Positions 23,624 through 35,200 of a stretch of DNA of 64,000 nucleotides are shown here, piece after piece. The stretch spans positions 124,001-188,000 of the forward strand of contig WHUX01000092.1 of assembly GCA_015179025.1 (NCBI GenBank), given 5' to 3'. The DNA comes from Terfezia claveryi. Taxonomy: Eukaryota; Ascomycota; Pezizomycetes; Pezizales; Pezizaceae. Every line of letters begins with the position of its first letter. Position 1 is the stretch's first letter. Below the pieces are notes generated by a model. That model saw only the letters and a program-made list of their open reading frames with translations, was not told the DNA's origin and did not search any database. The position numbers and the translations under genes are program-made.

Positions 23624-24310
23624 TCACTGTTCACAATCCTCGTCCTCCTTGACAATCCCTCTACTATTCAAGGCCATATTCATACAATTCACCACACGGC
23701 GCCCTTCTTCATCCATCTCACTTTTCCCCCGGTCTATTGAATTAGATACCCCAACAAAGCTATTTGTCTTCCGAAACACTTTACCGTCGTATTCGAGCAT
23801 TTCCCATATCCCTCATATTTTCCATTACAAATAAACATTGTCTCATCGCATTTCCAATGGAACTCCTTTTCCCTTCTATGACAAAGATGAACTTTTCCAC
23901 CGTAACCGAGATCAAATCTACTACAACGAATTCTTCATAGCAGCCCGTTTCCTCGTCTATACCGATGATCTCCTTCTCCCTTCTTACGATATATTCTTGC
24001 GCTGTGTCGAACTTATGAAATCTCGAGGAACTAATTGTGGGCTCCAAAATAATTGATGCTCGATTCTTTGAAATCCGGTTCCGCTTCTGTGGGGTAGCCT
24101 TCGATCTCGAGTTATTCCCTGCTGCGACCATACCATCTCTTTCGTTTCCTTAAACACATCTATCTCAACATTCTCCTTTCCTTCTCGTAACATTTCTTCA
24201 GCCAATACCCCTCTAATTAATTTAATTCTGGACCCTAATCTCATATAGGCGTCCTTCGCTGTGACGGTGGAATACGAGGAACTTTTGCTTCTTTTAATCT
24301 CCCATTTTCT
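23624..24310 (-). pseudogene. Decayed PD-(D/E)xK-like repeat-family gene
   Basis: The minus strand encodes a protein in three frame segments. The first (24310-24132) starts after a GATTTTAG acceptor and reads through AYMRLGSRIKLIRGVLAEEM to FKETKEMV. A 5-bp tandem duplication (ACCAT twice at 24127-24136) shifts the frame. The second runs to EEFVVVDLISVTVEKFIFVI then EGKRSSIGNAMRQCLFVMENM and stops near 23781. A third frame continues EYDGKVFRKTNSF to RVVNCMNMALNSRGIV, ending at 23624. The VVVD...EGKRSS arrangement resembles the D...ExK core of PD-(D/E)xK nucleases. I recall similar proteins as repeated, unnamed families in fungal genomes. The second break also loses about a dozen residues. A GTGAGT donor near 24378 suggests a lost 5' exon. 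Confidence 0.55.
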
Positions 24311-25061
24311 AAAATCAAACAATTAAATTAATAATCAGCTTGCACCCCGACAACTAGAATTACCCTTGAACTCACCGAGACTGATAGGTTAGGGGTTAGG
24401 CGGGCGGAACGTAAGCATCGACAGCTGGGTTCGGGTACCGAGGCGAATCCGTAGTTAGTATCCTGAAGGGAGTGGACTGGGATGATATGCCAGAAGAAGG
24501 TGGGTGTCAGCTGACTTTGGTGTGTAGAAGCTTGTAATTTCTAAGGTCGTCCCGAGCTATGCTACTGTAACCTCCTTATAACATGAATATCAAGTTTAGG
24601 GTGATACAGTGATATAAAATACAAATGAAGATGAAGTTCAAATATAAGTATTGGATAGTATTGGAAGTATTGGATGGAGTATTATGTTAGTAGTCTATTA
24701 TGTTAGATAGATTAGGATCTGACCATTAAGGTCACGCACCGGAAGTCTATGACTAAGCCGGCCATGCAAGTTCAAACTAAGCTATACGATGCTGCCATGT
24801 GGTATGCTAGTCTGGTTGGTGGTATGCTATACTACAGAGGCGACGTGGGGCTTTGCGCCAAGCCATGGAATAAGGTTCTGACGCCGGTAGCGTTGACAAG
24901 ACCGGGTGTTGCAGCCAAGAGGTTAGACGGGGCCTAGCCGTAAAGGGAAATTGCTGGCACTTGTCGTGCAACAACGGCTACGGTTACAATATCCAGCGAC
25001 ATCTGCTCCAACGCCATCTATTATTCCATCCACAGCAATCACGCTCCGCAGTCCCTACACA
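24311..25061. other. Intergenic, probable FIP1 promoter side
   Basis: No gene is recognised. The left part may hold the intron and lost first exon of the neighbouring pseudogene. Positions 24600-24720 contain a repeated GTATTGGA(T/A)(A/G)GTA pattern. The right 150 bp lead into the FIP1 start codon. Confidence 0.45.
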
Positions 25062-26590
25062 ATGGAAGACGACGACGACGAATCCCTCTACGGGCCCTCC
25101 ATCACTGACACGCCCACTACTGCCCCTTCCAACACCACAGCTCTCACTTGTCCGGCGCCAGCAGTCGCTTCCCCTCCCGCAGCCCCCAATGCGCCATCAG
25201 CACACACCTCAACGACAGTGCCGGGACTGGGTGCGTCAGAGCCCGGTGACGGCTCTGTTTCACTGCCAGACTCATCCGGGGATGTCAAAATGGTCGACGG
25301 CGAGCCGGAGGAGCTTGAGGAGGGCGAGGAGGAGGAGGAGGAGGAGGAGGTAGAGGAGGAAGAGGAAGAGGAGGATGACTCTGTGAGTAGACAATTCGCA
25401 GCTCAGAGACCGGATTGCTGACAATTCTACTCTAGGACATCGAGTTCGTGATAGAACGAACAGACGGAAGTCGACCTGAGCCTCCACCGTACGCACTTCC
25501 CCCTCCACCCATCCAAAAAAAACCCCATTAACCCTTTTTCCCCTCAGGCAACCCTCTCGATACAACCAAGTCCGCATGGCACCCCCCCGGGGCCCCGTCA
25601 CCGACTCTAAAACCACCCCCAACCGAACCGACACCCCCAACCCCCCACAGGACCCTCCTCCACCCAACCCCAACCCCCCGCACAAGCCCCCACCGGTCCC
25701 TCCTCGCAAACCCCTAACCAACTCCACCCCCCTACCTCCACCTCCAAACTCGACCTAACCTCTACTCCCCTTTACGCCGGAAAGCCCCTCACCTCCCTAG
25801 ACCTCGAATCCGATCTACACCCAGGGAATCCCGAAAAACCCTGGCGAAAACCCGGCGCCGACGTAACAGACTACTTCAACTATGGCTTCGATGAGTTCAC
25901 CTGGACAGCTTACTGCCAGAAACAATCCTCCCTCCGGGACGAATTCAACCCAGCGAAGCTCATGGAGCAGATGATGATGATTGGGCAATCCTTCATGCCT
26001 GGTATGGTCCCCCCGGGATGCCGGGGGGCCCTGGGGTTGGTGTCGGCTTGGGCGCAGGTGTTGGAGTGCCTATGATGGATGCTGCTGCAGCCGCCGCTAT
26101 GATGAATATGACTCCCGAGATGGCAGCTATGATGGCCACGCAGGGCGGGGGATTCCCAGGCGGCCCAGGCGGAGACATGAACGCCGCTATGGCGATGGGG
26201 ATGGATCCGAGCGCTATGTATGGGATGCAAGGCGGTGGGCCGGGGGGCTTTGTAGACGGCAGCGGGGGGGGTGCTGGTGCAGGGGGGTATGGAATGGGTG
26301 GGCCAGGCCAGCAGGGGAGAATGCCTCCTACGGGACCGAATAACCCCCAGGGAATGGGGTATCCGGGATATGGACCCGATGCGGCGCAGCAGGCGATGAT
26401 GCAACAGCAGGCGCAGGCACAGAGTCAACAGATGCAAGCACAGCAGCAGCAGCAACAACAACAGCAGGTACAGGGGCAGACGGGGCAGCAAGCCCAGCAA
26501 GGAGGGCAGCAGGGCAGAGGGATGGGGGGGCCGGGAGGGGTGGGTGCTGGATGGGGTGGTAGAGGGAGGGGTGGACGGGGGAGGTGGTAG
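25062..26590 (+). CDS. FIP1: Pre-mRNA polyadenylation factor Fip1 (two apparent frameshifts)
   Basis: Exons are 25062-25382, 25436-25488 and 25548-26590. Intron 1 has a GTGAGT donor and CTGAC branch; intron 2 has a GTACGC donor and a CCCCTCAG acceptor. The start [12 protein letters not shown] and a long Glu tract (about residues 82-106) are typical. [17 protein letters not shown] and RYNQVR follow, then the Fip1 signature [20 protein letters not shown] in exon 3. The C-terminal part is Gly/Met/Gln-rich and ends in an RGG-like [11 protein letters not shown]. Fip1 tethers poly(A) polymerase to the cleavage and polyadenylation factor in the nucleus. Exon 3 changes frame twice, near 25641-25646 and near 26009-26014. 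Each site is a run of six C, and one extra C restores a sensible protein each time. Assembly error is therefore likelier than loss. An in-frame ATG at 24951 is an alternative start. Confidence 0.88.
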
Positions 26591-28597
26591 TAGTTTTTTT
26601 TTTATTTCCTTCCTATCCGGAGAAACCCGGCAACCCTTTTTTTTTTCTTTCTTTTTTTTCATGTTGTTATCTTTGTTTAGGCCGCGCACCCTCAAATATG
26701 ACTCTTCTGACGGATTTTTGATTCGCTTTTTTCCGCAAATTGGGGACAATTTCTCAAAAGAATACGGATACTTGACAGCTAAACAAAATATATATCTATA
26801 CGTACATATATATATCCACAGTACGGAGTACTTCTTAATCATCATTGAGGATTTGTTTAATTGCATTTTTTTTAGGGGTGCTGCGTACAATGGCATTCAG
26901 TTATCCTGAAGTCGGGAATAAAAATCATTCAACTTTTAAGCCTTTCGGATTGAAGTCCTAGGTAGTTTAAATAGAATTAAATACCCCGCCCCCCACCCCT
27001 TCCCCCCAACCCCCCCCCAAAAAAAAAAAAAAAAGGTAGTAATGTTATATTACGTAGAAATGCTTTTACCCTGAACTAGAAGCTAATTTGCGGAACGAAA
27101 AGAGGACATACATGGTGCTAGGGAAGAGTTAACACGCGGACTAGGCTAACTAATGTGCAGTTATAATCCTTCGATTGATTCGCACCCTGGTGAAAAACAC
27201 TCAGGAGTATCACTGATATTTCTTCTCAACCGCACCACAAATGTGACTATCATCATGATGCACATGCTTCTAATGGTTGCTAATGGGATGACCAGAGAGG
27301 CTCTCAGAGGAGTGCTATACACGTGCTCCCTTCAAGGGTACATAAGTACTAATATCCCCCCTGGCCAACTTGACTTATCTTCAATTATATAGGATAGAGC
27401 ATAGTCTTGGTAACAGGGAATTGTTGGCAGCGTACACTATGCGCCTGGAAGGTACTGTCGTCCATGTACAATCCCTTGACCTGCTGCGATTTGGTGACGT
27501 CAAGTACATGTGGTGGTTCTTGCTGGTTTAAGATGTATTTACTGATACTGCTCTCTTGTCCGTCACAGGGCAGGATGCATGCTGGCATCTATGGCAGGTC
27601 TAGAGAGGCAGAATAAATACTTATGGGGCGTGCACTTGGCCGTGCAGCTGGTAGTCATGAAATACACACGCGGGATCTAGTATAAGAAGGGGGGGCCGGG
27701 CCGGTTGACCAGCTGTGCCCAATACATATTGACTTGACAGTGTACGGTGAAGTAGAGCCCTAAGTACCGTTTAAAACGCACAGAGGTTCTATTAACGATA
27801 AGACTCCTGTTATGTGTTGAAGACACCTGCAGAAACCAACAATGCAGAAGAGGGTGGGGGAATCTATGTTCAAATCCCATCCAGCTGAGCCCATTATTTT
27901 ATTTTATTTTATTTTATATTTTTTTACGATATACTACCTTACCCCTTGTAGAGACTGTGACGCAGCTGTGGCTGGCTTTTAAGCTTCTTCTTCCCCCACA
28001 TAGTTACATATCTACAAACCCTCTCATCTACGCCCATGAGCAACAAGACATTATTCCATGTCAACCAATTTCTGTTAATCCACAACAAACTAGTATTTTA
28101 CCCTCCTGAGAAGCTCAGTGTTAGCAAAGCATCTATGTTTGTTTACGAAAATTTTACAAATCTACATTTATACACTCTGGAGATCTAAGAAAAAAAGGAG
28201 TTACCTAGGGTGGGTTTAAATAGATACTCTGAATGGGTGGTTTATGGGTGGGAAGAAACTAAGAGGAGAAATGATGATGGTACTTCAAATTATGTGAATT
28301 TTCTATTCTCCATATGGGATCAAATTCTGTGGAGCAAATTATACCGCACCCTGAACCATCCCAATTGATTATACAATGTAGTATATTAATCAAATTAAAG
28401 AGAGATAATGAATGATCATATTCAGAGATATAACATTTATTTCTATCGTGAATGAGTTATCGTGAGAAGGATGTACGCCGGTGAAATACCGAAACTACGA
28501 AGGAACGAATTAACATAAAGCGTGAGGAGAAGGTGAAAAGTGCCAAAGTAAGCATGCAGCAGAAAATATACAAAACAATTCAGCTTCAGGTTAACCC
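26591..28597. other. Intergenic, no gene recognised
   Basis: T-rich sequence at 26595-26660 follows FIP1 and may be its 3' UTR. Other simple sequence includes TACGGAGTA at 26822-26830, a C9-A16 junction at 27009-27034 and an (ATTTT)n stretch at 27895-27922. I saw no convincing coding potential. Positions 28400-28597 are the 3' flank of DCC1. Confidence 0.5.
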
Positions 28598-29825
28598 CTA
28601 CTTCCGCTTCTTAGCCGCAAACTTCTCATGCCACTTCCCCCGTCCCCTGCCAGCTGCAGCCCCAGTGGAGGCAGCAGCAGGAGCTGGTGCATCTCCAAAC
28701 ACACTAACCTTGGCGACTTCCGCCCGTGGGGATGCTCCTGGTGCTAGCCACGCTATAGTTAGTGTTGTAGGTTGGTGATACCAGCCCTTCAACATATCTA
28801 GTGAAATATTACATTCTATATTCTTGTCTACTAAGAAATCTTTCCAATCTTTCAAAAATCCAGGAAGTGAGGGATGTTCAGTAGCATTAATAGAGCTTCT
28901 TGGTAAAAGCTTCCTCTTATCATGTTCTGCCTCAAGAAGCAGTCTCCCTATGCAAGCTGCTAAGCGAGGTTGAGTGATTACCCATCCTGCGTCACCGCCC
29001 CAAGTCCCCTCCATAGGATCACAGACTCGGCGAAGGAACGCCTCCAGGAAGGGGATGGGCAGAGAATCCTCCTCAATAGCGTTCCAGATGTTGGAGGTAG
29101 CGAAAGGTTTTGATGGTTCGAATAAATGTATTCGTGAGAGGAGAGACGCATCAGAGAGTTTGTTGAATAGTTGGAGAGAAATTGCTGCCGAGGGCCGGTG
29201 TGGTATCCGTGCAAGCTCAAATACGCCAGTTTCAGTCCATGCACGGAGGAATTCCCCGTCACTAACTGATGCATGCTCAAGGAGTCCTGAGTAGCCTTTC
29301 TGGTCTAACAACTCGGTCTGCATTGCAAAGTCACCATCTTCGTCATCCTCCCCAGTGTCCCATCCATGGTATACAGGCAGCGATTGGTAGAGCTCGGGTA
29401 TGGGATCTGGTGTACTGGGTAGAAGCTCCAAATATGATGTGGCTGTGGATACAATTGACAATCCAGGCTGGGGGATCTCTGGAAATGCATCCGAGTCCGA
29501 GCATGGAGTAGGAGCATGTGGTTGAAGCAGGTAGAGGGAATTTGAGGTTTGGACTTGACGGATGGAGAAGGTTTGAGAGGGTGTACAGAGGACGGCGTGG
29601 CTAGAGGATGTTTTTGGAGCTGGGGAGGATTTTAGCTTGAGGCTGCGGAATGAGTTAGCAAGGCTGTTGAAGTGTAGGGAGGATGCAGATGAGAGGACAT
29701 ACGCACATGGGTGGCGAGTCTGATTCTATGAGCGAGAGGAGGGCGGGTGGGAGTTCGAGAAGACGGACAGGCGCTTGGGGAGTGGAGTAGGACAAGGGAA
29801 TATGGCTATGGTCTTGGGTTGACAT
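28598..29825 (-). CDS. DCC1: Sister chromatid cohesion protein Dcc1
   Basis: Two minus-strand exons, 29825-29707 and 29642-28598, give 387 residues. The intron 29643-29706 has a GTGCGT donor, a perfect GCTAAC branch and a CCGCAG acceptor. Splicing in phase 2 links SLIESDSPPM to ILKLKSSPAP. The region around AVLCTPSQTFSIRQVQTSNS is the family's conserved N-terminal block, and VCDPMEGTWGGDAGWV and WKDFLVDKNIECNISLDMLKG mark the C-terminal winged-helix part. Dcc1 joins Ctf8 and Ctf18 in the alternative RFC clamp loader that acts on PCNA at replication forks and supports cohesion. The length matches yeast (380) and human (393) proteins. The basic tail GRGRGKWHEKFAAKKRK looks nuclear. The promoter side carries an unusual hexamer repeat. 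Confidence 0.9.
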
Positions 29826-32243
29826 GCTGGGCCACTCAGGACGTGACAGCTACTTGGAGGCCCTGCGAAGGCCCTTGACTATAGGCCCAGTTACGCCGTG
29901 AATATGTTTGAGTAATTAATCAATGAAACAAGGCTGTTGCTTGCTTGCAGCAAGAAATGGGTCTGCCTGCGCTCGGGGAAACAAATGAGTGGTATCCGCG
30001 TGTATTCGGAATGGTTCGCGCAATCGACCCCTAACGTCAACGTCAACGTCAACGTCAACGTCAATGTCAACGCCACAGCACGCTTACCTTGACGTGGCTG
30101 CGGCTCAATCCTCTCGGTTCCACGTGACCTCACAGCCAGCTCTCCCCTCATCTCCGCCGCGACTTCACCGCCAAGTGCCCTCTATCATGGACCCTGCCGT
30201 GAGACCGACCCTGGTGCGAAGCCCTCCAAGATGCGTTGTTCCCACCCTCATGCGACTTCCAATATACTGCACTGTGCTGCTGCTGAAAAAATCCTGCCGT
30301 AAGACCGCATTGCTTATCACTCCATCGCCTAATCATAGCATCACTACTCGGCCCCACCAGCCTATTGACGTGAGTGCGTTTCGCTCATGTCCTCACCAAA
30401 GAGATCGTAAGCCGCACCATACAACACCTCCCGATACCTCCGCTTAGTTAAAGGATAACATCCGCCTTGCTCACGGACGTACGGCGCCTCCCTACATGTT
30501 CTAAAATCTCCTACTGGGCCCTGGATCTCGGGATCCCTTCGATCGGGCGTTTCTGATCTGAGCACCGGCGCAGGGGTGCATCTTGCGTGTCCTGGTCTGG
30601 GTAGGGATCGGTTTCAAAACGTTTCGACTCGGCAGGCAGACAAACAGAACAGTAACAGATCTGCTGCTGCAGCATTAAGCCGATACCGACAATAGTCCGC
30701 TGCTCTGCTTCACTTTCACATCAATCATACCGTCTCCCGTGCAATTACCGTTCATTAGTCCTGTTGCCATATCCTCCTGCGCTGCGCTGTGCTGTCTGCT
30801 AGTGAGTTGATTGCTGCCACACCTGCGTTCCTTTTGAGACACACAAGTCTTAACCATACCATAATATGCCAGTTGCTCCAGCTGCTGCTGCTATACACGG
30901 GCATGCTTGACCTGCTGCCACGGACACCTTTGACTGATCTGCTGCCGTCGACGACGCACCAACGGACCTCTGCTAATGATCTGACGCCATTTCTGCTGCC
31001 TCACCCTGCGAAAACGCATCTAGCTCCCGTGCCCCGTACCGAGAGTGCATCTAGTGCGGGCTTCGTAACGACCCGGCCAGCGCCTTGCCGTACCGTTGTG
31101 CTTGCTTGATTGCTAGGGGCCCCGAATATCATGTATGCCTGCATTCTCCATATGATTTCTCCATATAATTCTCCATATATTCATGTCTCTGTATATGCTT
31201 GCTTCCTGCGGACCCTTGTTTGTTGATCGAGTGCTTACCACTGGGAAGAAAAGTAAATAGAGCACCATCTTCTTTTTTTGTGGAATTGCATCTCGAATCG
31301 TGCGCAACTTCCCAAGTTGCCCTCCTGGGTGTGAGTAGAATCTCGGTGGCCGCAATTTACCGTACCTGTGAGATTGTTAGCGGTTTGCTTTTACTTGTCT
31401 CTCCTGCCTGCTCCTGCGGCGGGATCGTTCCTGTTCCTCGTCTATCAGGATTCGCAATTTCTCCCGGGTTCTGAAAACTCCCAACAGCGCGCTGAAAGAT
31501 TGATTTTCAGCCTCTCACCTTGGAGCCGTAGTCTCGATCCTTGGTACTGCCTACCATAACAAACACTTGTTGTTGTTGTTGTTGTTGTTGTTATTGTTGT
31601 ACTTAGTCTGGGCACCCCCACCAAACCCGCCAAATACAATCTTCCAGAGCCGCCTACATCCAAACTCCATCCTCTGTTCACACTCCTCCGTCTTTCTCAC
31701 CTCACTACTCACGTCGATTGCCCCACCATAGCTCAGCATTCAACTGCACTCCTCACAATATCCCTTTCTCCCTTGGCACTCCTCATCTTGTTATTATATT
31801 ATTATTCGCAGTTTCAATACTCGACCTGCATAGGGATCGCACAAACTCAAGTCCCTGTGGCGTGCGATTTGGGCAGCTGGAGTAGTAAGTTTGACTTCCT
31901 ACAAGAGGGTTATATTCAATTTGTGTTTATGGGTGTTTATACAAATACTGATGCTTGTGTGCGTCTCGGGTAGGCATAACAAACGTTGAGATAAACAAGT
32001 TGGGTTGAATTATATCAAACTATCGAATTGCAACTTTATTCGAACAGTAGGTTCAGTCTAGTTGCAAAGTAAGTTGACTCCATTCCAGAGGCTTCATTCG
32101 CGGTTCTGAGTATCAGCATTTAGATTGTATATCTCTCGAGGAGCTGCCGCATTGTTTTCTTTTTTTCACCTAGCAACCCGAAGGAACAAACAATTAAATT
32201 TATTTTGGTCGAATAGCATAATCTCTCAATTGTGCAGTTCGCC
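29826..32243. other. Intergenic region between DCC1 and the RhoGEF gene
   Basis: No coding gene is supported in these 2.4 kb. The sequence is pyrimidine-rich, like fungal promoters and leaders, with a CACGTGAC E-box-like site near 30122 and a (TTG)n/(TTA) stretch at 31566-31598. A TTGTGCAG at 32229-32236 could be the acceptor of a 5'-UTR intron of the RhoGEF gene. Confidence 0.5.
30033..30074 (-). promoter_or_regulatory. Seven tandem AACGTC hexamers upstream of DCC1
   Basis: Five exact AACGTC units are followed by AATGTC and AACGCC. On the DCC1 strand this reads as repeated TTGACG/TGACGT cores every 6 bp, starting 208 bp upstream of the start codon. TGACGT is a known bZIP (CREB/ATF-type) half-site, so regulation by such a factor is possible, but this is inference. 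Confidence 0.4.
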
Positions 32244-35200
32244 ATGGCAACTGTAGCGAATGGAGCACATTATTCCCTTCGGGATTCGCAGGTGTTCACT
32301 GGAAATGACTTCCTCCTAGGCCCGGTACTCATGGCAATCTCAATACAACCAACAGGAGGCGTGGTTTCTCACATTTTCACAATTATCGGATACAAACATT
32401 ACCGAAATTTTGTGGCCAATTATACAAACCCGGAATACAAGTCCGCAGTGGCTCAGCTGCCCCAAGCGAGGCAAGGAAGTGAACTCTTTCGGGGACTGGC
32501 AATTACGCTGGTGAAATATTTTAGTGATCTTCCTACAAAGGTTCGGCAATCAATTCATGAGTATCATCTTCAGAACGAAAAAACAAATGCACACAAATAC
32601 GATAACTGGAGAGTACTTCCAGCCGCATTCGAAAGTGAACATGCGGCAGCTCTAGTTGCTCAGTTGTATCCTGTTGAAGAACCGAAAAAACTTATTGAGG
32701 ATTTCGAATGTGCGCTCACTTCCAGAATTTTAAATTGGCTCGATGTAGATATTGTTCTGCGAGGTGGGGCATATGATAGTGAAGAACAGCTGCCACAAAC
32801 CATCACCCGCTTGATCAATTTATTTGGCGAGCGAACATGCCTGCCCTCGGCAAGACTTCAGCGAGCACCCAGCTCCTTTACACACTCGAAGCATAAATCG
32901 CTGGTTCAGAATCAGGACCCAGCGGCACTCGAGCGGGAAGTACAGGAGCTTGTTGCCACAGAAAGGAATTATGTCGGCCGTATGAATCGGTTAATGGACG
33001 AAATTGTTATTCCAATGAGGAAGTCTGCAAGGGATCTATCCTACGGCGGGAATTTCCCTTCTGAAAATGAGCTTGCGCAGCTGTTCCCGGCCTGTCTGGA
33101 TGAGATTGTGCGTGCAAACTCAGTCTTCGCGGAGGATGTTTACGACGCCCTCGGACGTGATGGAATTGAGGGTGTAGCAAGAGTTTGCCTTGAGCATGTA
33201 AGTTACTTTTCCCTCAGTGCTCCCTTGAAAATGGTTATTGACTCTCGCAGTTCCCAAAATTCAAGCGATGTTATCAGGAATATTTGAGGACAAGTCCCAA
33301 ATTTACACAGCTATTTAGTCAATTCTCGAAGAGGAAGGCCGATCTTTTCTACAAATCGGTGGAGGTAAATTACTTGGTTTCCTGTATATTGAGAAAAAAG
33401 ATTATTACTGATATCTTGCCTGGCAGGTTGTTGGAGAACAACAGTTAAAATCCTGGTTAATTGATCCCGTCCAGAGATTACCGCGGTACTCCCTTTATAT
33501 TGACAGTGTGTTCATCCTCTCCGTTGAATTGCTCGTAGAGCTTTGCTAATACTGGTGAAGATATGCTGAACCACGTCGATGTGGGTAGTGATGTTTTTAT
33601 GAACCTCAGTCGAGCTCGGGACATTATCTCGGAAATTTGCTCATTACAGCAATCTGACTCTGCCGAAAGAAGTCAAACGATTAAGAGACTCCAGGGGATA
33701 ATTCCCACGTGGCCGATTCATTTGAAGCCTAAGGGCCGATTGATAACGGCAGTTGATTTTTATGAGATACTGCCACCTTATAACAATGAGACAGCTGAGT
33801 GTATAGCCAGTATACTCTTGCTTTTCCCAGACTGCGTTGTCATATTAAGGCGACCTAATTCTACGAGTCTCTTCGCCCGTGGGATCATCGCAGAGGTTGA
33901 CCGACCTGCTAGTATGAAGATTAGTAGTGCTAGTAAAAAGGACGGTATTGACTTGGCATTTGCAGGCTGGTGCGATCTACAGGATACCAGATTCGCGGAA
34001 TCAGATGACAATCGCACCATCTGGATGGAACATATTGTGGATCTCAGCGACAATTGGACCAAGGGTGGGGAAGCGGGGTACAGGAAACTCGCTTTGTATA
34101 ATGTTTATGAGGGGAAGGCAGTGAAGTTCACTGAAGAAGTTGCCCAAGCACGCCTGGAGCGAAGATGCGCAAATGATCCAAAAGGTCTAATTGGCATCCG
34201 GCGCATGGATGCTGACGGGACTTATACTAGCACCTGGGGTGCTCTATGGGGTAATGAATTTGATGGTTATAGACAAGCATCGTGGAAGGGAAAGTATGTC
34301 ATCTTCATAGGGGAACAACCTGGGAGTTTAGAAGGGTCCTTAAAGGCAGAGCTCGAAGACGGATATGAAGTTGTCATCGGCGTTGAACCCTCAAATGCAC
34401 AAGAAGTGCGGTAAGTATGCAAACTACTGCTATGCCCATAATTCCCATTGCTAATGCATTTAGACTCGAGATTCATGCACTTGGTGTGCTGAGGACAATT
34501 ATTGTTTCTGATAAAGAGTTCTGGCCATCTCTCAGCACTATAATTAGGGAAAGTTTTGTTGAAATGAGCACCATGGAATGCGACGCAGGGTTCCGAGCAC
34601 CCTGCATCATGAGCACAAACGAGCGTTTACTCCGGTCATTCAAAGTTTCCTATGATGGATACAACGCATCGAGATTAACTAGGAGGCTGAGGCCAGGCTC
34701 TCCAGCCAAGATTTTCAGCTCCGTATTTGGAACTGGATCAACGCAAGTCGGAGCTGGGAATAGTTCTCCCACCAAATCCTCAAAGCCCGTTCTTCTTGTC
34801 GATCAGCGTACCAGACTTCCACCGCCTGGAGGAAAACGGACAGCTTCCGGTGAAGCTTCTCAGCAAAAGATAACCCTTGTGAAAGACGAACGAGAAGCTC
34901 TTGAGCCATCTGGTCTGAACATGTTTATGAGGTTAGAAAAAACTGTGGAACTTTATCTTAATGGGCTAAGGAGTGTAATGATGGGCTATGGTTTCAATCT
35001 TATGGTTGTTCCGGACAAAAAGCAACCTCTTCCTGACGTTCCGTTTGAGAAACAATGCGAAGCCCACAAGTTATATGTGGGGTTTGTTGATTTTATACGG
35101 GCTGAATGGACCGAGAAAATAGGTTCCTTAGTTGGGCGCAAAGTGCTTGATTACCTTTTTGATATGTGGGGTGAGCAGTGCCCGGCTAATTGAAAGGCTT

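Noticed and set aside
25910..26896. 328-codon minus-strand frame
   Set aside because: Antisense of the Gly/Gln/Met-rich FIP1 C terminus, with low-complexity composition.
27677..27900. Possible second tRNA (GTTCAAATCCC near 27869)
   Set aside because: No acceptor, D or anticodon stems can be built around it on either strand.
35171..35196. 26-nt version of the mini-intron (acceptor GAAAG)
   Set aside because: Phase also fits, but it lacks room between branch and acceptor and has a poor acceptor; the 32-nt form ending TTAG is preferred.
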